Shown: piece after piece, positions 1 through 11,171 of the stretch
Layout of the letters: each line of letters begins with the position of its first letter
Numbering within the stretch: position 1 is the first letter of the stretch
Assembly: GCA_032718475.1 (NCBI GenBank)
Contig: JAUCBJ010005675.1
Location: 49,186-113,185, forward strand
Direction: 5' to 3'
DNA: 64,000 bases
Source: Nemertoderma westbladi
Taxonomy: Eukaryota > Xenacoelomorpha > Nemertodermatida > Nemertodermatidae
Position numbers and translations under genes: made by a program
Notes under the pieces: generated by a model
Seen by the model: the letters and a program-made list of their open reading frames with translations, nothing else
Told to the model about the DNA's origin: nothing
Database searches by the model: none

Positions 1-3000
1 ACAATCACACATATGTGTACATAACAACACCGCGCTAATATTAGAGTATTGTTAGTTTAGGCCTACTAGTATTATTTATATCACCCATTTTATATTATAG
101 TTATATGTTTAGCGGTGTTGCTACTGCTACTTTGAAGTCCACATTGGCTGATGTTGACGACTTCGCAGTGCGATAAATTTAGAGACTGTCAACACAAACC
201 AACAATACAACTCGACATTCACAATTCTCATTCCAGTATCTGCGCATTAATCACAAATGGTACAATATTGAATATAATAATAATAAATAAATAATACAAA
301 ATAATACATTAAAAAATAAGTGGTTGCAATAACGGAAAACGGAAGTGGTAATGCTGACAAAGTGCCCTTTAAAAGTAAGTTGTATAACTTGTTTCGCCTC
401 AGCTTAATGACTTTAAATAGGTTTTGTTATCCAAACATGGAATGTCAATGGTTCAAGAATGCAAATGTCTGACTTCCACGTTTCCTTCCAGCCTGCCAGC
501 TACCATAAAACAATATCGTGGTCGGGCTAGTCAGTTCTGCCATAGCTGTGGCCGGTAAATTTCATCCTCAGTGCCTGCAGGGTGGTACTGGGTTTTGGGC
601 GGAGCTGTTTTTTGCGTCCGAGGGAGAGGTCCATAGGGAGCGCCCCACAAAACAAAAAAATTACACAACTTTTGAAAAATTAAGTGAAGCTAATTCGACA
701 ATTAATACATTTAATTCTAAGCATCTAATGTTTCTGACTCTATTCAAGGTCCTAGTTATTGCTTATTGTTATTGGATACACATTTACTAAATGAGGTTGA
801 ATATCAAAATTTCCCACAATTTTATATATTTTCTAATTCTTCCCTTAACTTTTGTGCCCCCTGAACCAGGCGCCTGGGCCAGAACCCCCCACCCCCATAG
901 CGCCGCCTCTGGTCATAAACCCTGCTAGACATCCTGGTATACGTACAGTACAATCCCGGGATCTGCTCTCTTCTCCAGTAAGAGTCTACCGGAGACTGCC
1001 GTATTAAGCAGCACAGTGTATTGGTGGTTTTCCTCTATTTCTTCTACCAACCGTAGGTTGTATTCCACCCATCGACCCAACCTACCATATTTAATTATAT
1101 TGGTCAGTAGACATACGTAGTATAAAGTCTACGACTACGACAACAATGAAGAGGAAAGGATAGGAAGGAAGGGGCCTTCAACGACACCCCATGACTCTTA
1201 AAATGGGTCAGCATCTCCATTTATGGTAGATAGATACATATGTTATCCCTTAGGCCTCAATTAACTTAAAACATTTCGGGTGTGGGCGTGAAACAGAGGC
1301 GAAGGTCTTGAAAAACTCCACAAAGACTATAATCAGATTAATAAACAGTATATGAGTATCAATATTAATACAATACTGTTATGTAAGTAGGCTAGTGCTT
1401 TCGACATAATTTACTGAACGCATTAATATCTCGCCTCTATGTTACAGTGGCATATTATTCTATGGGAGTAGATCTCGTCGGGTCTAGGTGTAGTTGGAAT
1501 AGTCGATTACAGATAATGCCATCAGACTTTCGTCTTGGTCATTCTGACCTTCGTTATGGGATGATAAAAAACTGAACAAACAACATCATTCTGATGAAAT
1601 CCCCACACAATCAGGACGAAACAAAACAAAGGTCCGAAAAAAAAGCTCCCACTTTCATCCCTTCGTCTCATGCGACCCAATACCGTTTTTGTTTACAGGG
1701 CTGCGAGGGCGAGCACAGCAAGAAAGGACCGCTCACAATGCGTTCAAAAAACCGCAGCGCTGCTACACCGTAAAGTTTGTCATTGAACCGGGCTAACTCT
1801 AACCTTAAATCTAACCTAATTACCAGTCCTGCACACATCTCCCCCGGGCCAACTATTTAATTCCATGCGTCAGGACTCAATAGTCCCCCTATCTTATTTA
1901 GAAGCAACTGGACGTAAAGGATATATTTACGTAAGTATGCCCGAAACAAAAGTTAAACCTTAGGTCGCAGAACAATAGGTTGCTTGATTAGTTGATCAGT
2001 ACAGTAGTGTTCAGATCGTTAACAGGGCCTCTTTGCATCACTACAGCTTCTTTGGTGGTGTGCCTTTTAGTTGATAGTTAGTGGCGCAGCTTATGTAAGA
2101 ATGCGGAGATTAAAACGGCCAACCGCGGAATTATCTGGAAGTTAAGTAGACGGCGTGATACATTAATTGGGGCCAGTAGTTCGTTTTGGTTTAGAATTCG
2201 TTCAAGGCATCAATATGTTGTCTCTGATTAGTCTAACGAAGAACCTTAAAATATGCTAAGTTGACTGGAATGTGTTGTGTGTTTGTGACTTGACATGTGA
2301 CTAATCCTTCTTTGACCTCAAACATTGGTGTCTTAGAAAGAAGACGCATATATTGCTAACGAAGCCAGCAATGTGATGTTGAAGGAAACCTGGAGTAAGG
2401 ACGATTACACTTGATTATGGAGATTAAGTTACTAGCAAGGGTGTTGTACAACTACGTTGTACATGTTACGCCGAAAACGGCAAATACCATCTGCCTGGGC
2501 GAATAAACAACGTTAATTATCGGCTAATGGAAAGGAGCAGGTCATAGTGGTAGGATATTCCAACCAAAACATTAAGCGAGATTTAGAAGTAGATGTTACA
2601 GTTTAATTTTTGGACGTACATAATAACGGCTGTCGACGTTGCGTTTACACCCAGCTCTGCTGGCCCTTTGAAGCGATATGCATTAGCGTTATCATGCGTT
2701 AGCGTTATTGCTATAGTCATGAGTGTTATTAGCGATATTACTACAGTTATAATTGGGATTATACTTCGTTATTAAAACTATTAAGCTCTTTAAAATATAT
2801 AAATATTAACTTCTGTAGGGTTTCCTTTCAGTCCTGCAGGTTGCAGCTCAACTAAAAACTGTTTGTCCATTGGCTAACCACGTGCTAACCACGTTGAACG
2901 TTCACATCACTACACAGTAGAATGATATACACATAACGGGGCTTGAATTATCCCAGCATGAGGTCTAATAAATAGGCCAGTTAGCTGATGACAGTGGATG

Positions 3001-5230
3001 GGGTCCATTCAATAATATTGACAACAGATTCAAAAGTGTTAATAATACGTCACAATCACAAATCGCATTATGACAATAAGTTGATAATTCATTTACACAC
3101 ATACTGTACCTACTTTGTGCTCATAGGCCAGAAGTCGGATTCTTTCGAAAGTTCGGGCACATTCCAACAGCTTGTAACGTTCAAAAATTGGGTTAAACTT
3201 TAAAATAAAAATTGTTTGAGAATTATTTTACATAATAGTTTGATTGGTCACGCTGGTCACCAACAATATTATTTTATACGACTATGAAGGATATTATGTT
3301 TTGTACGATACATGTCCTGACTAAAATATTGTTAATAATTTCATTTTAAAGTCTGAGTGAAATACGCCGTGAAATAAAGTAAAGTCAATGATGTACTATG
3401 GGGTGCTATATATCACGGCGTGAAATAAAGTAACAGTAATCTTTTTCTTTCAGTATCATTGTACCGTATTCTACGGGCGCGGCGCTGAGGCAGGCCTAAC
3501 AGTAAGTCATTTATCGTAGATAGGCCTTCAGACAGCACAGGATACATACAGTAGGTCGTTACCGCTACCATACCATGGACTGGACTGGTTTCACTCATTA
3601 TGTCGCTGCCTACAATTAGTAGGCCTACTTATGCAGTCTGTATAGGCTGAAGAAAAGCACACGCTACATCCCTAGGGCGAGTGAGGGAGACTTGATCCCC
3701 AAAAGTTATAATCGCTCTAAAGAACGGATAAATAAATTTTTCAATGCCGTTTTAACTTTTTCACATTACATTTATGATTGCTATCATTATGTGAGAGTTT
3801 GAGAATTTCAACTCTTAAACTTTTTTAATTAAACAAATTATTCGTATTTTCGAAAAAAGCGTCACGTCTCCCTCAATGGGGGGAGACTTGACACCTAGGG
3901 TGGGAGACATGAACCCCACCTCGCATACTTGTAAATTCGTTCAAAAATGCATAACAAGTGTAATAATTACATGTTCAACATGTCTATTTTCTAGTAGAGC
4001 AGAACAATTTCAAAAAATGCGATTGTTAAATTGTTAACTTATTATCCAAAATAATAGGCTAAAAATATATATTTATAATATAATATATTACAGTATAATA
4101 TAACTATAATAAAGGCCTAGGCTTGTCATTTTACCCGCTTCCGGGTTGTTATTTTTTGGAACTGTATTATTTTCGCCTGTTATTGAATTATTTTGCTCCC
4201 CATTGCCATCCTAAAACACAAGACGCCCACATCCGCTAGCTTCGGGATATTAATAAAACGTTTATAACGTATTTCTCAATACTGGCTGTATTTATTATTT
4301 CATAATAATTTACGTCTACAGAAAAAACATATCAAGTTATTATCAAACAACTTTAAACATAGTTAGAAATAGCAAGAAATTGCGAAAAATTTAATTACAT
4401 AGATTTATAAAGACCGTGCTGCCATCAATAATATACAAAATTAACAATTAATTAATAATTGAGATAATTAAACATAAACATATAATAAACGAGGCAATAC
4501 CATATTAATCAGAGAAATTCAATAGGTTCATTTTCAATTTAATAGATTCATAGCACTTACATTGGTAGAAAATTAGTACAGTACCGGTATGTATTTAATA
4601 GAAATGAACTCTAGCACTACAGTTAGGACTACAATAAGATTAAAGGCAAGTTGGACCAGCCAGACTAACCTTTCAATAAGAGTACCTGCCTTTTTCGAAT
4701 GTTAACAAAGTTTTGAAAATCAAATCCTGATATACAGTATAATTCATAATATATATAGAGCTTACTGATTAAATTATTACCATTATTTACTATCACACAA
4801 GTTAAAATAGTACTGTATTATGATACAAAAACTAACTAGAAGATATTTTTATAGCACGAAATATACAGAGTATATAAGAATGAGAAACAGTTAGACTTTG
4901 TCTGTAATAAAAACAAATAAACAGAACCGACAAAACGTTATAAATGTAACATAAATGAAAGTAAATAGATGATTTTAATATATTTCCAATTTATATCACC
5001 CGCATTAGCAAAGAGAATGAAGGAAGGAGATAGCGATATAAAACCATTTGATAAAAATGGGCAATGCAAACAGTAAGTCATAGGTCACCTTTAAAGAGAA
5101 CATTAAAATCATTTCAGAAAATTAGAATCTAATTTTGTACTCAAATATTGCAAGAAGGGCACAGTTTCCTACTAACAACTTATGACTATAAATCACAATA
5201 TTACAAATTAGCTTGTAAAAATGATCCTTC
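1..5230. other. Region downstream of the RIM 3' end, no gene recognised
   Basis: This stretch is AT-rich and has no reading frame that resembles a known protein. The few open frames are short and have no splice context. Around 580-915 the right side reads, on the minus strand, like a hAT-type terminus (CAGAGGCGGCGCTATGGGGG) and may be the end of an old non-autonomous DNA element, but I could not fix its left end. A fragment of a dispersed repeat with the core GGAAAGGAGCAGG lies near 2531. The RIM 3' untranslated region probably occupies the right edge of this region. Confidence 0.5.
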
Positions 5231-5487
5231 TAAAATTATTAAAGTCTACTAATAATAAATGGTAGGAAGGGGTTTCTAATATGTTCTAGAGGTATGTGGT
5301 TAACGGTTTGTAGGTATAACCTAACCACTGTATATGTTCTAGAACTTGCAACTCTATTTGTATAAAGGGTTGTAGGAAGTAAGCATAAACACTGTCCGTT
5401 TTATCGACCATTAACACTGCACTGTCAGACAGCTCCAACCGATAAAGCTGTTGATTGGCTATTTCCAACTGTAATTTCCATTGGTTG

Positions 5488-5694
5488 CTAGGTTCTCCCA
5501 CTACCTGATTGGTTACTTCCATCCAACGAATTAAGAGACGACCTGCGCTGTGACGGATCAACCAATGAGCTGGTAGTAAAGAGTTTATACCAACCAATCG
5601 TAGGCGTTGGCAGTTTGAGATCATCCAATAGTATTTGAGCGACGCCCATGAAGACTTTACGATCCATTCTCCCATAGTCGCCCCAGACCGTGAC
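5488..5694 (-). CDS. RIM homologue, last coding exon (C2B end and C-terminus)
   Basis: Final coding exon of a RIM active-zone scaffold protein. The acceptor is TTGTAG at 5695-5700 and the exon opens in phase 0. It encodes 68 residues and then TAG at 5488-5490. The translation starts VTVWGDYGRMDRKVFMGV, which matches the signature second half of the RIM C2B domain (VWGDYGRMDHK in vertebrates). It continues through IGWYKLF and SSLVDP to a serine-rich tail (RRSSLNSLDGS) that parallels the vertebrate RIM tail RRASQSSLESS. RIM proteins organise the presynaptic active zone, where the C2B domain acts without typical calcium binding and contacts liprin and PIP2. The identification is firm. The 3' untranslated region and polyadenylation site are not defined here. 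Confidence 0.96.
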   Translation of the reverse strand, partial: VTVWGDYGRMDRKVFMGVAQILLDDLKLPTPTIGWYKLFTTSSLVDPSQRRSSLNSLDGSNQSGSGRT

Positions 5695-6036
5695 CTACAA
5701 TGATAAATATAAATCCGTTAAATAAGAAATGATTACAGTAATAATCACTCGTTACTGATGGGTCATTGTTGTTGTTGATGAGTCACTTAGTTACATGACA
5801 ACACACTAAATCCAACAGTTAGTTGGCCTATTGCGTTTTTGACAAAATGAATCGCGATATACTTATACCGTGTGTGTGTAACAGCGGCAACCTCGCACAA
5901 CATTATGTCACGAGGCGTGACGTGGTTATGGTGAGGGTGTAAGAGGAAGATGCTCGGTAAAAAATAATAGAGAAATATATTCATTTATTATTAGTTATCT
6001 ATAATAATAAAAACTGAAACATTATTTATATCCAAC

Positions 6037-6303
6037 CTGTAAGACTTTCCCAGACGGGTCTATATCATTGAATATCATCTTCTGATGGTAGACTGGATCC
6101 AGAGTCTGTCTCGACACTATAGACTTCTGTTTCTCGATGCATCGCTTCCCGTCCATCACGTAGAGTTTCACGCAGGTCGCCGGCGCGGATTTCGCTCCGA
6201 GTTTCGGTTTGAGTCCGGCACCGCGTTTAACTTCGATCTCGAGTTGACCGCGACGCAGTGCTAGCTGCAGTTGGATCTTACCGAGACATGGTGAACCGAG
6301 AAC
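6037..6303 (-). CDS. RIM homologue, exon for first half of C2B
   Basis: Internal coding exon of 89 codons, phase 0 to 0. The acceptor follows a pyrimidine-rich tract ending TCCTCAG. The donor is ACAG|GTTGGA, a weaker than usual GT site. The translation includes LRRGQLEIEVKRGAGL, then SAPATCVKLYVMDGKRC, SRQTLDPVYHQKMIF and SGKVLQ. This is the beta-sandwich start of a RIM C2B domain, comparable to KKGQLEVEV, APYVKVYLL and KTLDPLYQQ in vertebrate RIMs. The frame joins directly to the exon at 5694, where IIVWGDYG is replaced by VTVWGDYG. The top loops lack the full set of aspartates used for calcium in synaptotagmin-type C2 domains, as expected for RIM. Confidence 0.97.
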
Positions 6304-6459
6304 CTGAGGACGGTAAATAGAGACGAGGTCAGTCAACCAAACAGCAGTGAAACAGAGCTGAAGATAGTCTCTCGAACGGTATCGGGTGTTACGGCAATCA
6401 GACAACCCACCCCTCAGCCAACCATAAAAAAAGTTAAAAAATCATCCTACCAGTAGATC

Positions 6460-8345
6460 ATTAACCGGATATCCGTTAACCACCAGTCGACTCATCAGTT
6501 AACCAACCAGTCGACCCACCAGTTAACCCACCAGTCGACTCACCCGTTAACCAACCAGTCGACTCACCTGTCTGCCAACCAGTCGACCCACCAGTTAACC
6601 AACCAGTCGACCCACCAGTTAACCAACCAGTCGACTCACCTGGCTGCCAACCAGTCGGCCCACCAGTTAACCAACCAGTCGACTCACCTGTCTACCAACC
6701 AGTCGACCCACCAGTTAACCAACCAGTCGAACCACCAGTTAACCAACCAGTCGACTCACCTGTCTGCCAACCAGTCGACCCACCAGTTAACCAACCAGTC
6801 GACCCACCAGTTAACCAACCAGTCGACCCACCCTTTAACCAACCAGTCGACTCACCAGTTAACCAACAAGTCGACCCACCCTTTAACCAACCAGTCGACT
6901 CACCTGTCTGCCAACCAGTCGACCCACCAGTTAACCAACCAGTCGACTCACCTGTCTGCCAACCAGTCGACCCACCCGTTAACCAACCAGTCGACTCACC
7001 TGTCTGCCAACCAGTCGAACCACCAGTTAACCAACCAGTCGACCCACCAGTTAACAAACTAGTCGACTCACCTGTCTGCCAACCAGTCGACCCACCAGTT
7101 AAATAACCAGTCGACCCACCCGGTTACCAACCAGTTGACTCACCTGTCTGCCAACCAGTCGACCCACCAGTTAACCAACCCGTCGACCCACCCGTTAACC
7201 AACTAGTTGACTCACCTGTCTGCCAACCAGTCGGCCCACCAGTTAACCAACCAGTCGACCCACCAGTTAACAAACTAGTCGACTCACCTGTCTGCCAACC
7301 AGTCGACCCACCAGTTAAATAACCAGTCGACCCACCCGGTTACCAACCAGTTGACTCACCTGTCTGCCAACCAGTCGACCCACCAGTTAACCAACCAGTC
7401 GACCCATCCGTTAACCCACCAGTCGACTCACCTGTCTGCCAACCAGTCGACCCACCAGTTAACCAACCAGTCGACCCGCCAGTTAACCAACTAGTCGACT
7501 CACCCGTCTGCCAACCAGTCGACCCACCAGTTAAATAACCAGTCGACCCACCCGGTTACCAACCAGTTGACTCACCTGTCTGCCAACCAGTCGACCCACC
7601 AGTTAACCAACCAGTCGACCCATCCGTTAACCCACCAGTCGACTCACCTGTCTGCCAACCAGTCGACCCACCAGTTAACCAACCAGTCGACCCGCCAGTT
7701 AACCAACTAGTCGACTCACCCGTCTGCCAACCAGTCGACCCACCAGTTAAATAACCAGTCGACCCACCCGGTTACCAACCAGTTGACTCACCTGTCTGCC
7801 AACCAGTCGACCCACCAGTTAACCAACCAGTCGACCCATCCGTTAACCCACCAGGTGACTCACCTGTCTGCCAACCAGTCGACCCACCAGTTAACCAACC
7901 AGTCGACCCGCCAGTTAACCAACTAGTCGACTCACCCGTTAACCAACCAGTCGACTCACCTGTCTGCCAACCAGTCGACCCACCAGTTAACCAACCAGTC
8001 GACACACCAGTTAAACAATCAGTCGACCCACCCGTTAACCAACCAGTCGACTCACCTGTCTGCCAATCAGTCGACCCACCAGTTAACCAACCAGTCGACC
8101 CGCCAGTTAACCAATCAGTCGACTCACCCGTTAACCAACCAGTCGACTCACCTGTCTGCCAACCAGTTTACCCACGAGTTGGGGAACAACCAGTCGACCC
8201 ACCCGTTAACCAACCAGTCGACTCACGTGGCTGCCAACCAGTCGACCAACCCGTTAACCAACCAGTCGACTCACCTGGCTGCCAACCAGTCGACCCACCA
8301 GTTAAATAACCAGTCGACCCACCCGTTAACCAACCAGTCGACTTA
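6460..8345 (-). repeat. 24-bp minisatellite made from a RIM exon end and its 5' splice site
   Basis: About 78 tandem units of 24 bp fill most of the intron between the RIM exons 8347-8564 and 6037-6303. On the minus strand one unit type reads CTGGTTGGCAGACAG then GTGAGTCGA. This is the last 15 bases of exon 8347-8564 (CTGGTTGGCAGACAG, residues LVGRQ) followed by an intact consensus donor. The other unit type reads CTGGTTGGTTAACTGGTGGGT and has lost the donor. I count about 20 donor-bearing units, interleaved with donor-less ones. A higher-order repeat of roughly 220-240 bp is visible at 7062-7790. The array begins directly at the true donor (8341-8346). Open frames in it (for example 6692-7057) follow from 24 being a multiple of 3 and are not genes. 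Confidence 0.95.
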
Positions 8346-8346
8346 C

Positions 8347-8564
8347 CTGTCTGCCAACCAGTTGCCCGGGCCCCAGATCATCTATAAAGTCACCGAACTG
8401 TCCGTCTGGCCCGACTCTATACGAGGCGGCTCCCGACTGTTGCGCGTCTGAGTCAGTAGAATCCCGACTACTCCAGCTGCTCGTGGTGGCCGCCATCCTC
8501 GAACGGAGGTCAGTGACCCCAACCTCTTCGCACCGTTGAATAGAAACCCGTTTCTTTGCCTGAC
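8347..8564 (-). CDS. RIM homologue, exon preceding the C2B domain
   Basis: Coding exon of 218 bp, phase 1 to phase 0. The acceptor is TTACTTGCAG and the donor is CAG|GTAAGT at 8341-8346. The translation runs from QAKKRVSIQR through a serine and threonine rich stretch to GQFGDFIDDLGPGQLVGRQ. The last part is the diagnostic RIM motif just before C2B (vertebrate FLDGLGPAQLVGRQ). The first part matches the RIM segment KKLRSTVQRSTETG in position and character. The donor directly abuts a minisatellite of exon-end/donor copies. If the real donor is passed, the frame reaches a TAA at 8326-8328 after six codons, so use of any decoy donor downstream would remove C2B. Confidence 0.95.
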
Positions 8565-8939
8565 CTGCAAGTAAAAATATATATGTAACAAATAAAGTTG
8601 CACCAAATATGTATAAATAAAACTATATACAAAATAAATTATTAAAACAAATAATAATTGTAGCGGCAACAAAATATATATTATAGATGTAGTTGACGCA
8701 AATATATAGAATAACTGCAGTTGGAATAAATATATAGAACGAACTGCGAAGCTGCTTCTATTCCTTAATTCATATTTTACATTATTAATTCGCCGAGATG
8801 GAATTTACATAAATTCCCTCGAAGCAACAACACCAAGCTATCATATCTACATGCATGCATACAGTATACACCATCATGCCCCATAATAATAGTGTCGTAA
8901 TTCAATGACATGCCTACCAAAAGATTTACATTTCTCAAC

Positions 8940-9560
8940 TCGATAGTATCACCTCCTTGGAGGGTGAGCCAGAATGTTTATTTACGCATTCGCATATTAA
9001 TTACAAGCGTTTGAAAAAGTGTCTCCGCCGATATTGCACCAGTTACACCGCAGTTATTCTTCAACCTTATAGTGATTTGTTGGTACTGTTGGAAATAGGC
9101 CGTTGCATGGATTCCAGAAATGTAATGAAATATGAATTTCTTGCGAAATGTGGGCGTTTGAAGTTGGGTGTGTTTGCTACCGCTGCAGGCTATATAATAT
9201 ATTTAACAAATAAAATTTAAAATGTAGCTGGGCAACAATGTAATACCTATATAATATTTATATTACGTAGGTATTCATAAATACACAAAGGAAATAGGCC
9301 GTTGCATGGATTCCAGAAATGTAATGAAATATGAATTTCTTGCGAAATGTGGGCGTTTGAAGTTGGGTGTGTTTGCTACCGCTGCAGGCTATATAATATA
9401 TTTAACAAATAAAATTTAAAATGTAGCTGGGCAACAATGTAATACCTATATAATATTTATATTACGTCGGTATTCATAAATACACAAAAATGGTTTAGAA
9501 TAAAGTTTGGTTTGGAGGAGGGGTACCGCACTGAATTACGACACTATATTCCTGAGAATG
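8940..9560. mobile_element. Degenerate copy of the CACCATG-end inverted-repeat transposon
   Basis: The left part contains GGGTGAGCCAGAATG near 8961-8975. The right part contains GAATTACGACACTATATTCC near 9534. Both are diagnostic internal and terminal blocks of the element family seen intact at 31461-32530 and 42353-43217. The CACCATG termini are eroded. Between the two blocks lies a recent 199-bp tandem duplication. Confidence 0.6.
9092..9489. repeat. 199-bp tandem duplication
   Basis: Positions 9092-9290 and 9291-9489 are two head-to-tail copies of 199 bp that differ at about one internal base (TACGTAGG versus TACGTCGG) and at the last base. The copies lie inside a degenerate transposon and appear to have no coding content. 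Confidence 0.9.
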
Positions 9561-10737
9561 GGGTAAAAGTGATAACGGAAATAACCGTTGGTTAGAGTTG
9601 CTATGCAACCAAATAAACTTGCCTTTAACGGTGAGGAGTCTAACAAAATTCAGTTTCCCCGATTTACTCATATTAACTTTTGTATTACATTATATATTCT
9701 GTTGATTTGTTTAACAACTGTGTCCTGCTAAATTTTGACACAGTTTTTATTTGAGCTATGAAAATAGGATATGATGCTGTACAAACAAAAATTAATTTTT
9801 TTTTTAAATTATACACGTGTAAGGGAGAATTTTGGATATAAATATACTTATTACTAAAAATTTGATATTTATATGAAAATGTTAGACAATCAAATATAAA
9901 AACAACTTAAATATAGCACATTGAAGTTTAATAAAATGGCCTGTATTTAATAACATGTGGGATCCATTGCATATATAAATTATTGCCAAGTCGCATCGCG
10001 TAGCCCAGAGGAACTATTATTAGCCATCGATATATAGATCGGATTCTTTGTAAACCGAATGCTAAAAGCGAAGGAGCATCCAGTTTATTGCTAGGACAAC
10101 CATGTGCTACTCTGCTATGTTTGTATAGGGTTAGTATGTCGGGTATACAAAGATGATCTCGTTTTATTGATCAACTCTGCCATGGAATTCTGTATTGTAT
10201 TCCGCAACTACACCCTAACAACACGCCACACAGAACGCAGTAAGTAAAACATAATGTATTATAGCCGATAAGTGCGAATATAATAATATGGTCTCGATCT
10301 CTCGAATGTTCACCATGGTAATGGAGACATTTAATTATTCGCTCAAAATATTGCAAAACAAAACGTGGCATGGTTACCACGCACGGCTTTGTTTATGTCT
10401 AACGGTGCTTTATGTATACGGCACGGCGTCATTCCCATCAGCTTTATATTAAGGGGGGGGGGGGGGGGGGGGGGGGATAATAAAGAATTTAAGAAAAATT
10501 GTGTGTGTGTATCTATATTGTATATTGGCTTAAAGTATAATAATAATAAACCGAATAATAATAATAATAATAAACCGAATGGTATTATCTAAAATAGCGG
10601 GAAGGTTTGAATTGTTCCTTAAACTTTAAACGCCCATATCTCACAATGACGTTTTTTCATGAAAAAGGCTATTTCTCTGCCAATTTTAAGTGAAATGAGT
10701 TGAAATTTGGTACACTTGTTAAGATTGCCCTTCTCCA

Positions 10738-10868
10738 TACTTCTGAACAAATTTGGTTGGAAATGCCCTGGAGCCTTTTGATATCAAAAAGGCCTTAAAA
10801 ATGCCCTTTTTGGGGCCTTTTTGTTCTAAAAAGGCTCCAGAGCATTTGAGGCAAAATTTGTTCAGAAG
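10738..10868. repeat. 130-bp imperfect palindrome
   Basis: The left arm starts TTCTGAACAAATTTGG and passes GAGCCTTTT. The right arm is its reverse complement, passing AAAAAGGCTCC and ending AAATTTGTTCAGAAGAA. A second inner inversion surrounds GGCCTTTT. It would fold into a long hairpin. The overlapping short open frames on both strands are by-products of the palindrome. Confidence 0.75.
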
Positions 10869-11171
10869 AACTGGATACAGGTTTCTTCTGAACCTATATT
10901 GCAAATTTCGACAAATTTCAACAAATATTGGTGGAAAAATAGCCCTTGGCGCAAAAAGGCACTTTTGGCCATTACGGAGCCATTTTGGGGCCAATTTAAA
11001 AAATATTTGGTTTGGTTATTCTCACAGAGTCCAAACGATGTAGCACAAAAAATAATTTTCACCTAATTTTATGGTCCAGAGACACAAAAATGTGAGGTTC
11101 AATTTGGGGGTGCTACCCTTAAAGAAATGTTGAACATTATACAAGCAAGAAATAGAACTTGGCAAATTTAA

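Noticed and set aside
6692-8005. Repeat protein genes with STGWLTGG units
   Set aside because: The frame is open because the unit is 24 bp. The sequence is the intronic minisatellite derived from a RIM splice donor.
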